This document shows, piece by piece, positions 41,701 through 48,526 of a stretch of 64,000 bases of DNA. How positions within the stretch are numbered: position 1 is the stretch's first letter; each line of letters opens with the position of its first letter. The stretch lies in assembly GCA_964411125.1 (NCBI GenBank), contig CAYPJU010000013.1, positions 31,654-95,653 on the forward strand, given 5' to 3'. This stretch comes from JBFIHF01 sp964411125. Lineage in GTDB: Bacteria; Myxococcota_A; Bradymonadia; Bradymonadales; Bradymonadaceae. Below the pieces are notes generated by a model, which saw nothing but the letters and a program-made list of their open reading frames with translations, ran no database searches and had not been told where the DNA came from. A program made the position numbers and the translations under genes.

Positions 41701-42587
41701 ATCTCCGAGGCGGACTGGTACCGCTTCTCGGAATTGCGCTCCATCCCCTTGAGCGCGATGTCTTCGAGGATGGGCGGAATGTCCCATTCGTACTTCTCGT
41801 CGATCACCTCGGACGGGCGCTTGATCGGCATCTGCATGACTCGGCCGATGATGCTGACGGCGTCCTTGTCGTGGAAGATGCGCTTGCGCGTCAGCATCTC
41901 GTAGAGGATGACCCCCATCGACCAGACGTCGGCGCGACCGTCGAGGTCTTTACGCATGATCTGTTCGGGACTCATGTAGTCGAACGTCCCGACGATGTTG
42001 CCCGCCTGGGTGTAGGGTCCGACCTCCATCGCCGGGCCTTTCACCTTGGCGATGCCGAAGTCGAGCACCTTGGCGAAGTCGTCCTCGCCCGCGACCTTTT
42101 CCAGCATGATGTTCGCTGGCTTGAGGTCGCAGTGGACGATCCCGCTCTCGTGCGCCTGTTCCAATGCACTGAGAACCTGCGCGCAGATGTTGCAGATACG
42201 CACCGGGTTCAGGGGGAACTCTTTACGGATCACCCGCTTGAGCGTCTGCCCCGGAAGGTACTCCATCACCAGGAAGAGTGACCCATCGGGTTCCTTCCCG
42301 AAGTCGAGAATCCCGATGATGTTCGGGTGGCGAAGCATGTTGATCGCCTGAACTTCCCGCAGGAAGTAGTGCTCCCCTTCCGGGTTCGATTCGCTCGGTT
42401 TGAGGAGCTTGACGGCGACTTCGCGATTCAGCGGTGACTGGAGCGCCCGGTAGACGTTCCCCATGCCGCCTTCGCCGATCTTCTTTTCGAGGGTGTAGGT
42501 CTGTTTGAGGACTTTGCCGATGAGCGGATCGTCGTCACCTTTGACCGGTTCGACGGCGAGCTCGGGTAGGTCTTGGTTATCCGCCAT
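38706..42587 (-). CDS. Ser/Thr protein kinase with degenerate cyclase-like, AAA ATPase and TPR domains
   Basis: The 1293-residue protein starts with a Hanks-type kinase (about residues 22-300): GEGGMGNVYRAL, VAVKLLKP, HCDLKPANIM (HCD, so a non-RD kinase), VLDFGIAKV and FDYMSPEQI. After a Gly/Ser/Pro linker comes a class III cyclase-like domain (about 400-585), where the metal-binding Asp positions are occupied by other residues (LAIQQRA and SFLGGTYTILFGA), so it is probably inactive. An AAA/STAND-type ATPase follows (about 630-950; Walker A GEMGSGKSTILEHF, Walker B VLLVVDDVR), then TPRs to the end. The start ATG at 42587 has AGGAAG nearby and overlaps the upstream gene by 11 bp. Targets are unknown. 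Confidence 0.88.
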   Translation of the reverse strand: MADNQDLPELAVEPVKGDDDPLIGKVLKQTYTLEKKIGEGGMGNVYRALQSPLNREVAVKLLKPSESNPEGEHYFLREVQAINMLRHPNIIGILDFGKEPDGSLFLVMEYLPGQTLKRVIRKEFPLNPVRICNICAQVLSALEQAHESGIVHCDLKPANIMLEKVAGEDDFAKVLDFGIAKVKGPAMEVGPYTQAGNIVGTFDYMSPEQIMRKDLDGRADVWSMGVILYEMLTRKRIFHDKDAVSIIGRVMQMPIKRPSEVIDEKYEWDIPPILEDIALKGMERNSEKRYQSASEMREDLKNAAKFLENAWDDKTGRMRLDDSGLSGISGASVGSQSQPHSQSQPMSGPQFTTRTGGGGGFARSGGFGLGDSQRLATGIAAGTSVLDQTFSIEELQSSLTGERRKVAVLAIQQRARAGKGVDPEDIARRSAAEVGVIREIVEHYEGKIDSFLGGTYTILFGADRARVGDHVRAVECALALQQRFRSLETGAAHLGLGVSYGEVYLSDRKGGTAFGSSLDRAVEIARSTTDGRVVADIDLIEVAAERVKFDVQKRVGGEIAAEALEMRTAPAESPDDEGFQVYVPRPAQFEELRRRASEAKASRGGGIAVIGEMGSGKSTILEHFAEDLAKGDWQSFVVDNDELQERQSLAAVRSLIRQIASTYKDPATLIRKACESIGVTKGAEAIVQLYLQPSFAGTSQQLPWQDSDSFVYFSSALLHRMIRFAMKKGPVLLVVDDVRVDDAAQTGVIDGLLEAIQSQPVLLLVSLTADSGVRDHGLPGNFEKMFLGGFSAAEARQFVAQSLGYTPPPDVIDHLFGKSGGNPMFLNEMVRILRRDVDSTQVLTKEALEAQIPLSLHEILAQRVDELSDSYRDLLAIASVLGESFREQFFTQIAPAHLGPNMVLPELIRMGFLEASYDGFQRSHISFTPRALRNVVYERLPKDSRGRFHSGVIEFLEQAPDLAATDPLEWAMNLAFHYKAVQGWEGAAHYLGRAGDVLLDMYDYPGAITQYEEGRRLLTAQNFELSNRTLSTLAAKLLIAQRESGRLDEAQQLLEQLGDLSNVPSDLHGTILLEKGRLGITASDPEASIQALQQVRDIALRTGALKLEIRALLALAQVFEAQNQLTHAGSLLIEVSQKVDQLQGGLNLQDPEDRKLYWTAYNQLGTLLIRQRDIGQAQNYLNTALRRAKEIGDNRGLVRILSNLGALALSTRDVDTAKEYFGQALQLARGTGDLLSQAKIQTNLGIALMEANDLQASKRYFKQARTIAEEIGWHEGIADMALHIKRLKQALQA

Positions 42588-43329
42588 CTTCCTGTTCCTG
42601 CGCAGCGTCGGCACCCTCGGCGCCCGCCTCTGGTTGTTCCGAACCCTCGCCGCCCTCGTCGGTGCCGGGATTCTCGAGGCGCATCAGTTCCGCGATGATC
42701 GACTCGCGCTTGGTGCGCTCTTCGGCGATCAAATCTTCTACCGTCTGCTGGAGCGCCGACTGGTTGGAGTCGAGCCACTGCATCCGCGACTTCACCTTCT
42801 CGGACGAGCGAACGAGCATCACGTACCACTGGTTGGGGTCGACCCCCTCCCCGGTCCCCTTGGTCAGATAGAACGTGTCCCCCCCGAGCGTCGTGAGTTC
42901 GGCCTGGGTCTTGTCCTCGTTGATCTTGATCTCGTCGACCAGCGCGCCGACCTTGTGACCTCCGGTCGCGTTGAGCCCTTGCGGCTGAAACACTTTCAGG
43001 AAGAGCCCCTTTCCGTCCTGGACTTCGTCGGTGAGGATCGAACCTGCCTGCTGTCGGGCAATCTTGTGGTCAGTCGCCGGGAGGTAGCGCCGGATCGTCT
43101 CGTCCATCTCGACGAGGTTCTCGTACTGCGTCTGGAAGTAGCCCCGCGTCGTCGGCGCGAGCCTGTCCCAGACCCCCTCGGCGTCGTTCGCCCACAGCGA
43201 GTTGATGTAGATGTTGTAGGCTCCTTCCGGATCGGTCGGGTCGACGTTCTCGTCGCACCCCGTCCCGAACGTCGTGGCGAGGGCCAGGACGATACCGAGG
43301 AGCAGCATTCTGAGCGGATTTGTCGGCAT
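42577..43329 (-). CDS. Lipoprotein of unknown function, co-transcribed with the kinase
   Basis: The 250-residue product has a lipoprotein signal with FGTGC (about residues 22-26). The mature part starts with an acidic tether and has a helical DUF-like region (about 35-100, PEGAYNIYINSLWANDAEGVWD), a beta region with GGHKVGALVDEIKINEDKTQ, and a C-terminal coiled coil and acidic low-complexity tail (about 205-250, QPEAGAEGADAAQEQEDGG). The N-terminal half resembles NTF2-like or periplasmic sensor-adaptor folds, without a clear family. The gene end overlaps the kinase start by 11 bp, so it may be a signal-sensing partner of the kinase. The true start MPTNPLRMLLL at 43329 replaces a longer frame that lacks a signal peptide. 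Confidence 0.75.
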   Translation of the reverse strand: MPTNPLRMLLLGIVLALATTFGTGCDENVDPTDPEGAYNIYINSLWANDAEGVWDRLAPTTRGYFQTQYENLVEMDETIRRYLPATDHKIARQQAGSILTDEVQDGKGLFLKVFQPQGLNATGGHKVGALVDEIKINEDKTQAELTTLGGDTFYLTKGTGEGVDPNQWYVMLVRSSEKVKSRMQWLDSNQSALQQTVEDLIAEERTKRESIIAELMRLENPGTDEGGEGSEQPEAGAEGADAAQEQEDGG

Positions 43330-43391
43330 GGTACGCAGCGCGTGGCGGATCCGTGGACGGGCTTTCCGTTGGGATTGGTTCCAGACGCGAA

Positions 43392-43421
43392 AGTCTATCC
43401 CGCGCCCCGATTCCTTGTAAA
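43392..43421 (-). promoter_or_regulatory. Candidate promoter of the lipoprotein-kinase operon
   Basis: On the minus strand, TTTACA (43416-43421), 18 bp, TAGACT (43392-43397). Initiation near 43385 gives a leader of about 55 nt before the ATG at 43329. Confidence 0.5.
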
Positions 43422-43424
43422 GCA

Positions 43425-43441
43425 CCGGCGCGGCGCGCCGG
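43425..43441. repeat. 7-bp GC hairpin between the MepA-HEAT and lipoprotein genes
   Basis: CCGGCGC (43425-43431), loop GGC, GCGCCGG (43435-43441), 4 bp after the MepA-HEAT stop codon. It lacks a T-run and directly precedes the -35 of the next promoter. Confidence 0.5.
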
Positions 43442-43445
43442 GCGG

Positions 43446-45182
43446 TCAATCGAGCGTCGACATGCCGTTCGGGACCGGAGGACACCCGAGCCGGCGGCAG
43501 CGCCGCTCGAACCATCGGCGCCAGTAGAAGTTCGCGTCCGCCTTCGACCACTCGAGGCTCGCGGGCTCTCGTCGGGAAAGCCGCATCAGCACCCGCTGGG
43601 CGTTGTAGGAGATGTGGTCGGCGTCGAGGACGGCGTTGGCCAGGGGCCACACGAACTTGAGCGCCAGACGGTCGACGTCATGGCCCCGCGCCTTGAATCC
43701 CAGGAGGAGCCATCTGTCGCGCGACAGTTTGCGATGCTTCTCCCACCACCGCTGCCACGTCGCGCCCAGGTCGGCCTCCGTGACGGGCGGGTCGAAGTTC
43801 GTCAGCATCGTCAACGCTCGATGCGACCGTTGCCGGACGGTCGGATCATCCACCTTGGTGAGCTCGATCAGCGGTTCGACCGGTGTCTTGGAGTCGGACC
43901 CCGCGAGCGCGTCTGCGACCATCGCACGAAGATCGACCTCCATGTCGGGCGCGAGCTTCGCGACCTGGGGACGAGAGAGGAGCTCCGCGAGGCTGTCGAC
44001 GGACGACTTCGTACCGTAGTCGGCCACCGCCCAGATCATCTCCGCGCGCGCGAACGGTGACTCCTCGCTCACCAGCGCCGCCGTCACCTCGGCTTCGGCA
44101 CGCCCCATTTGCGAGAGAGCGCGCGCCGCCGCAGCCCGCACCCGCGGGTCCTCGTCCTTCAACCGCGCCACGATCGTGCTCTGCGCCCCGCGTTCTCCCA
44201 GCAGCCCGAGGCGACGAACCGCGGCCAGCCGGTCATCGGCACCGCCCGACTCCGCCAGTTTCGTCGCACGCGTCACCGTCTCCTCGTGCGCCGACCGATG
44301 AGCGTCGAAGCTCGATGCCCGCCTCCCTTCGTTCACGCAACCGCTCGACACGTCGACCGCGGAGCAGTGTAGCCGCACGTGAAAATGGTCGCTGTGCGGA
44401 AGCGCCCCGCCCGGTTGCAGCAAGATCTCTCCCGCACGATCGATCGTGGCCCTGTCCGCATCGACGCGACGCGCCTCTTCGAGCAGAATCTTCTTCAGCG
44501 GGTTCGAAATGAAGACGTATTGCACCTCGCCGGACTCGGCTCGAACGAGACCCTCGATGAGCTTCCAGTTCCGCGCGGCGTCGAAGCTGACGCGAGTCCC
44601 GTCACTCGCTACCCCTCGCCCGCGGTCGTCGAGCTCGACGAGGTCGTCCACCAGCACCTGCCCGCCCGACTCGTCGGTCAGGTAGAATCCGAGGTCTCCG
44701 TCGAGCCCCGAGTTGTGCGAAACGCTGTATGGGATGTCCCCTCCGCCGTCCGCGCTGAAGTTTCCGAGCTGCAGTATCGAGCCCGGATGAGCCCCGTCGA
44801 CGTGGGCTGCCGCAGCGTCGACGAGACGCCACATCGCGGCCGACGTGTAGTCGAGGTCGCGCTCGGCCTGAACCTTCAAGACCATCATGTCCGGCTGCGG
44901 CATCGGCAGCCGCAGCGAGCGCACCAACCACCCGTGCGACGTGTTGCCGACCGCCCGCGAGACCTCCCGATCTTCGGTCGGAAGATAGGGAAACGGCGGA
45001 TCTTCCATCGCGGCTTTCGGGAGGCTCCACCGACGCAAGTCGGGCGCAGGGACGACGACGGGAGCGACCTCGGGCTGCACCTCCGGCTCGGGCTCGGACC
45101 GACGCTCCTTCGTGGCCGGCCCGCCACACGACGCGGCGACCCCGAGGATCAATACACCCGATATGACGTAAAACCTCTGCAC
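43446..45182 (-). CDS. MepA-like (LAS family) murein endopeptidase lipoprotein fused to HEAT repeats
   Basis: The 578-residue product has a lipoprotein signal with VAASC (about residues 15-19). The N-terminal domain (about 60-280) has the zinc-site motifs of MepA, the penicillin-insensitive D,D-endopeptidase: VSHNSGLDGDLGFY (His and Asp seven residues apart) and PHSDHFHVRLHC (about 261-272, a His-x-His). MepA cleaves cross-links in periplasmic peptidoglycan. The C-terminal half (about 300-575) is HEAT-like, with VARLKDEDPRVRAAAARAL. Ordinary MepA ends after the peptidase domain, so the fusion is unusual. The start is GTG, and a TAGAAT -10 ends 6 nt upstream, with no ribosome site. Confidence 0.83.
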   Translation of the reverse strand: MQRFYVISGVLILGVAASCGGPATKERRSEPEPEVQPEVAPVVVPAPDLRRWSLPKAAMEDPPFPYLPTEDREVSRAVGNTSHGWLVRSLRLPMPQPDMMVLKVQAERDLDYTSAAMWRLVDAAAAHVDGAHPGSILQLGNFSADGGGDIPYSVSHNSGLDGDLGFYLTDESGGQVLVDDLVELDDRGRGVASDGTRVSFDAARNWKLIEGLVRAESGEVQYVFISNPLKKILLEEARRVDADRATIDRAGEILLQPGGALPHSDHFHVRLHCSAVDVSSGCVNEGRRASSFDAHRSAHEETVTRATKLAESGGADDRLAAVRRLGLLGERGAQSTIVARLKDEDPRVRAAAARALSQMGRAEAEVTAALVSEESPFARAEMIWAVADYGTKSSVDSLAELLSRPQVAKLAPDMEVDLRAMVADALAGSDSKTPVEPLIELTKVDDPTVRQRSHRALTMLTNFDPPVTEADLGATWQRWWEKHRKLSRDRWLLLGFKARGHDVDRLALKFVWPLANAVLDADHISYNAQRVLMRLSRREPASLEWSKADANFYWRRWFERRCRRLGCPPVPNGMSTLD

Positions 45183-45188
45183 GAGCCG

Positions 45189-45194
45189 ATTCTA
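45189..45194 (-). promoter_or_regulatory. Candidate -10 hexamer, possible leaderless MepA-HEAT gene
   Basis: On the minus strand TAGAAT (5 of 6 consensus bases) ends 6 nt before the GTG at 45182. ATGGCT 17 bp upstream is a weak -35. Confidence 0.45.
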
Positions 45195-45222
45195 TCGCAA
45201 AAGGGAAACGAAGCCATCGTTG

Positions 45223-45250
45223 TTGCCCGACGCCCCTGCGTGACTACAAC
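45223..45250 (+). promoter_or_regulatory. Candidate promoter of the sensor kinase operon
   Basis: TTGCCC (45223-45228), 16 bp, TACAAC (45245-45250). Initiation near 45257 gives a leader of about 36 nt. Confidence 0.4.
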
Positions 45251-45292
45251 TTCCAACCGTCCGCACTACATGATTCTATTTCCAGACGCTCC

Positions 45293-46414
45293 ATGGCCCC
45301 TTACAAATCGATGGACACGAGCGAACTTCACGTCGTGAATCCCGACGAACAGGTTCCGACGGCGCGGTTGTTCGCCCGGGGCACGTTCGAAGGTCTCGCG
45401 CTCGTCCGTGATCGAACGATCGTGGCGCACAACACTCAGTTCACCGACTTGCTCGGGACCGGGAGCGCGGAGCTCTCGATCGACACGGTCAGCGCCAGAC
45501 TGGACGCCGAATCGCGCCAGAACTTCGAAAAGCTGCTGCGACGCGATCCGGGCGAAGACGACGACGACGACCGGTTCGTAGCCGCCGTCGGCGAGGAAGA
45601 CTATCGCGAGTTCCGAATCCGCCGAAACGTCTCGGGGCTCACCGGCCAGGACCAACTCCTCGTCGTTCGGGATGTCACCGCGCCTTTCCGAAACGAACAG
45701 GAACTTCGCCGCGCGAAGGCGGACCTCGAGCAGTTCGCGTACGTCGCATCGCACGACCTGAAATCCCCGCTACGAGGGATCTCGAACCTCGCATCGTGGA
45801 TCCGAGACGATCTCGACGAACAGTTCACCGAGCAGACCTCCGAATACTTCGAGCTGCTGCAGGGCCGGATCACCCGGATGGAAACGCTCCTGCAGGACCT
45901 CCTCGACTACAGCCGCGCCGGGCGGAAGAAGGCGTCGGTGGCTACGGTGCCTGTCGACGAGCTGCTCGAAGACGTCGTCGACCTCGTCAGCCCTCCCGCC
46001 GGATTCGACGTGCAGGTACAGGCTCCGCACGTCGAGATCACGACGACGCCGACCCCTCTGCGAACGTGCGTTCAGAACCTCGTCCAGAACGTCTTCAAGC
46101 ACCACGACAAGAAAGAGGGCCGAATCCTCGTCGCCGCGGCGATCGACGTCGAGACCGGTGATCTGGTGATCGAAGTCGTCGACGACGGCCCCGGCATTGC
46201 TCCGAAGTTTCACGAAAAGATCTTCGCCGTCTTCGAAACCCTGCGGCCCCGCGACGAGGTGGAGGGGTCCGGCATCGGGCTCGCCCTCGTACGGCGCCTC
46301 GTGCACGAGGTCGGCGGGCAAATCGAAGTCGAGTCGCCCCTCGAAGACGGACGTGGTACATGCTTTAGAATGTCCTGGCCGCTTCTCACAACCAATGAGA
46401 AAACCTACGAATGA
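45293..46414 (+). CDS. PAS-like sensor histidine kinase
   Basis: The 373-residue kinase has no membrane segment and should be cytoplasmic. A PAS-like N-terminal region (about residues 20-135) precedes the HisKA motif YVASHDLKSPLRGISNLASW with phospho-acceptor His154. The ATP-binding domain follows: QNLVQNVFKHH (N box, about 262-272), VVDDGPGIAP (G1) and GSGIGLALVRRL (G2, about 325-336). The HDLKSP sequence and the small downstream regulator are characteristic of phytochrome-type kinases with Rcp1-like partners, though no chromophore domain is present. The ATG at 45293 was used; an ATG at 45311 (MDTSEL) is an alternative. It overlaps the regulator gene by ATGA. Confidence 0.88.
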   Translation: MAPYKSMDTSELHVVNPDEQVPTARLFARGTFEGLALVRDRTIVAHNTQFTDLLGTGSAELSIDTVSARLDAESRQNFEKLLRRDPGEDDDDDRFVAAVGEEDYREFRIRRNVSGLTGQDQLLVVRDVTAPFRNEQELRRAKADLEQFAYVASHDLKSPLRGISNLASWIRDDLDEQFTEQTSEYFELLQGRITRMETLLQDLLDYSRAGRKKASVATVPVDELLEDVVDLVSPPAGFDVQVQAPHVEITTTPTPLRTCVQNLVQNVFKHHDKKEGRILVAAAIDVETGDLVIEVVDDGPGIAPKFHEKIFAVFETLRPRDEVEGSGIGLALVRRLVHEVGGQIEVESPLEDGRGTCFRMSWPLLTTNEKTYE

Positions 46415-46845
46415 AAAACACCCAGCCTGTCCGAATTCTCCTGGTCGAAGACGACGAAGTCGATGCGATGGCGGTCAAACGCGCCTTCTCGAAGAATCGG
46501 ATTCTGAACGAGATCGTGCGTGCGCGGGACGGACTGGAGGGCCTCGAAAAATTGGAGGAGATGAGTGACGGCCCGGGAGCCGAGCCGATCATCGTACTCC
46601 TCGACCTCAACATGCCTCGCCTCAACGGGATCGGCTTCCTCGAGAAGCTCCGACAAAACCCACGATACCGCGGAACCGTGGTCTTCGTGTTGACGACGTC
46701 GGAAGACGACCGAGACAAGGCGGCCGCATACGACAACTTCGTGGCCGGCTACATGGTCAAGTCGAACGTCGGAGGCGACTTCCTCAACCTGATGACGATG
46801 CTGGATGCTTACTGGCGCGTCGTCGAGTTCCCCCACATCGAATGA
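46411..46845 (+). CDS. Single-domain response regulator (Rcp1-like)
   Basis: The 144 residues form one receiver domain with ILLVEDDEVDAMAV at the N-terminus, the phospho-acceptor Asp65 in IVLLDLNMPRLNG, the Thr/Ser in FVLTTSEDDRD and the Lys in YMVKSNVGGDF. The sequence LDLNMPRLNGIGFLEKLR is typical of Rcp1-like regulators that receive phosphate from HDLKSP-type kinases. It has no output domain, so it acts by protein contact, most likely on the hybrid kinase downstream. It overlaps its kinase gene by ATGA. Confidence 0.92.
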   Translation: MKNTQPVRILLVEDDEVDAMAVKRAFSKNRILNEIVRARDGLEGLEKLEEMSDGPGAEPIIVLLDLNMPRLNGIGFLEKLRQNPRYRGTVVFVLTTSEDDRDKAAAYDNFVAGYMVKSNVGGDFLNLMTMLDAYWRVVEFPHIE

Positions 46846-46852
46846 AGATTTC

Positions 46853-48448
46853 GTGAACAGCAAACCGATCCACATCCTCCTCGTCGACGACGACCAGACC
46901 GACCGAATGAGCGTTCAGCGAATGCTCCGAAAGGCCGAGCAGGAGTTCACGATTCGCGAGAGCGTCGACCTGGCGCAGGCTCGCGAAGCGCTCGCCGAGG
47001 ACTCGTTCGACGTCGCCCTCATCGACTATCGTCTCCCCGACGGGACGGCGCTCGATCTCTTGAACCACCCCGCCCTGGCGCACGCCACTCCGGCGATCGT
47101 GATGACCGGGCTGAAAGAGCGCGACCTCGCGAAGCGACTCTTGCGGCATGGCGCGCAAGACTACCTGACCAAGGGGGACTTCGACCACGAGCTGCTCGCT
47201 CGGTCGATCGGGTACGCCCTCGAGCGGCGGCGCGGAGAGGACCTCCGACGCCAACTGATGCGCGCAGACCGCCTCGCCGCCATCGGACGTCTCGCCGCGG
47301 CCGTGGCACACGAGGTCAACAACCCCGCCACCTTCATTCTGTCGAACTTCGGGATCATCTCGAAGAGGATGGGCAAACTGCGCGACGCCGTGGTCCCCCA
47401 TCTCGACGACGACGTGCGTGCCGAGGTCGAGACGCTGTTCGACTCCATCGAAGAAGTCTCCGGGGAGAACAAACGTGGTCTCGAACGGATCACCGACGTC
47501 GTCCGCGACCTCGGCGTCTTCTCCCGCATGGACACCGACGAGGTGGAGCCGGTCAACGTCAACGACGTGCTCCGCGGCGTGGTCAAACTCGCCCACAACG
47601 AACTGCGTCACTCCGCGAACGTCAAGCTCGACCTCGACGACGACGTTCCATCGATCATGGCTGCTCGCGGACGCCTCGGGCAGACATTCACCAATCTCCT
47701 GGTCAACGCGGCGCACGCGATGAGGGAGGGACGACCGAGCGAGAACGAGATCCGAATCTCCACCCGACTTCTCGACGACCAGATCGAGATCCAGTTTTCG
47801 GACACCGGACCGGGCATCCCCGCAGAACACCTCGAGAAGATCTTCGACCCCTTCTTCACGACCAAACCGTCGGGAGAGGGAACGGGCCTCGGGCTCGCGA
47901 TATCGCTCGAGATCGTGCAGGCACACCGCGGCGAGATGGCGGTGAAGAGCAGCGTCCAGACGGGCACCACTTTCACCATCCTCCTCCCGCTCGACACCGG
48001 GTTCCTGGCGCCTTCGAGCTCGGCAGAGTCCCAGGAGGTCGAAGACTTCGACAACTCCGAACGCCTCCGCCCCCGCATTCTCTTCATCGACGACGAGAAG
48101 CAGCTCCTGCATTCCTTCGCCGAGGCGTTGGAGGATCTCTACGACATCGTGGGCGCTGCGACGGGCGAAGCTGCGCTCGACATCATCCGCCTCGACGACG
48201 ACTTCGACGTCGTCATCTGCGACGTGCAGATCCCGGGGCTCGACGGGATCGAGCTCTACCACGAGATCAAGCGCATCCGTCCCGACCTCGCCACGCGCTT
48301 CGTCTTCCTGACCGGCGGCGCGTTCACCGACCGGGCCAGGAACTTCCTCCAGACCACGACGTTGCCGGTGCTCGAGAAGCCCCTCTCCCCCGAGCAGTTG
48401 TCGAGCTTCATCGACTTCACGATCAACACCGTGGTGGTCGAAGAGTAA
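46853..48448 (+). CDS. Hybrid REC-HisKA-HATPase-REC histidine kinase
   Basis: The 531-residue protein has receiver 1 (Asp58 in VALIDYRLPDG), a HisKA domain with the His153 motif VAHEVNNPATFILSNF, an ATPase domain with LLVNAAHAM (N box), FSDTGPGIPAEH (G1) and GEGTGLGLAISLEIV (G2), and a C-terminal receiver (Asp457 in VVICDVQIPGLDG). This is the NtrB-like kinase layout common in delta-type proteobacteria. GTG at 46853 (NSKPIHILLVDDD) was chosen because an upstream ATG would lie inside the regulator gene. It forms a three-gene phosphorelay unit with the preceding kinase and regulator, and ends at a terminator. Confidence 0.92.
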   Translation: MNSKPIHILLVDDDQTDRMSVQRMLRKAEQEFTIRESVDLAQAREALAEDSFDVALIDYRLPDGTALDLLNHPALAHATPAIVMTGLKERDLAKRLLRHGAQDYLTKGDFDHELLARSIGYALERRRGEDLRRQLMRADRLAAIGRLAAAVAHEVNNPATFILSNFGIISKRMGKLRDAVVPHLDDDVRAEVETLFDSIEEVSGENKRGLERITDVVRDLGVFSRMDTDEVEPVNVNDVLRGVVKLAHNELRHSANVKLDLDDDVPSIMAARGRLGQTFTNLLVNAAHAMREGRPSENEIRISTRLLDDQIEIQFSDTGPGIPAEHLEKIFDPFFTTKPSGEGTGLGLAISLEIVQAHRGEMAVKSSVQTGTTFTILLPLDTGFLAPSSSAESQEVEDFDNSERLRPRILFIDDEKQLLHSFAEALEDLYDIVGAATGEAALDIIRLDDDFDVVICDVQIPGLDGIELYHEIKRIRPDLATRFVFLTGGAFTDRARNFLQTTTLPVLEKPLSPEQLSSFIDFTINTVVVEE

Positions 48449-48470
48449 CTCGCGCAATGAGACCCACGAA

Positions 48471-48505
48471 AACGGCCACCCTTTTCGGGGTGGCCGTTCT
48501 CTTTT
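48471..48505 (+). terminator. Intrinsic terminator after the hybrid kinase (also faces clp)
   Basis: AACGGCCACCC (48471-48481), loop TTTTCG, GGGTGGCCGTT (48488-48498), a perfect 11-bp stem, followed by CTCTTTT. It lies between convergent genes. Confidence 0.88.
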
Positions 48506-48526
48506 CCGTCCTCCTCAGGGCGGCCT

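Noticed and set aside
46784..48457. 557-codon minus-strand frame opposite the hybrid kinase
   Set aside because: No motif; the plus-strand gene has complete receiver, HisKA and ATPase motifs.
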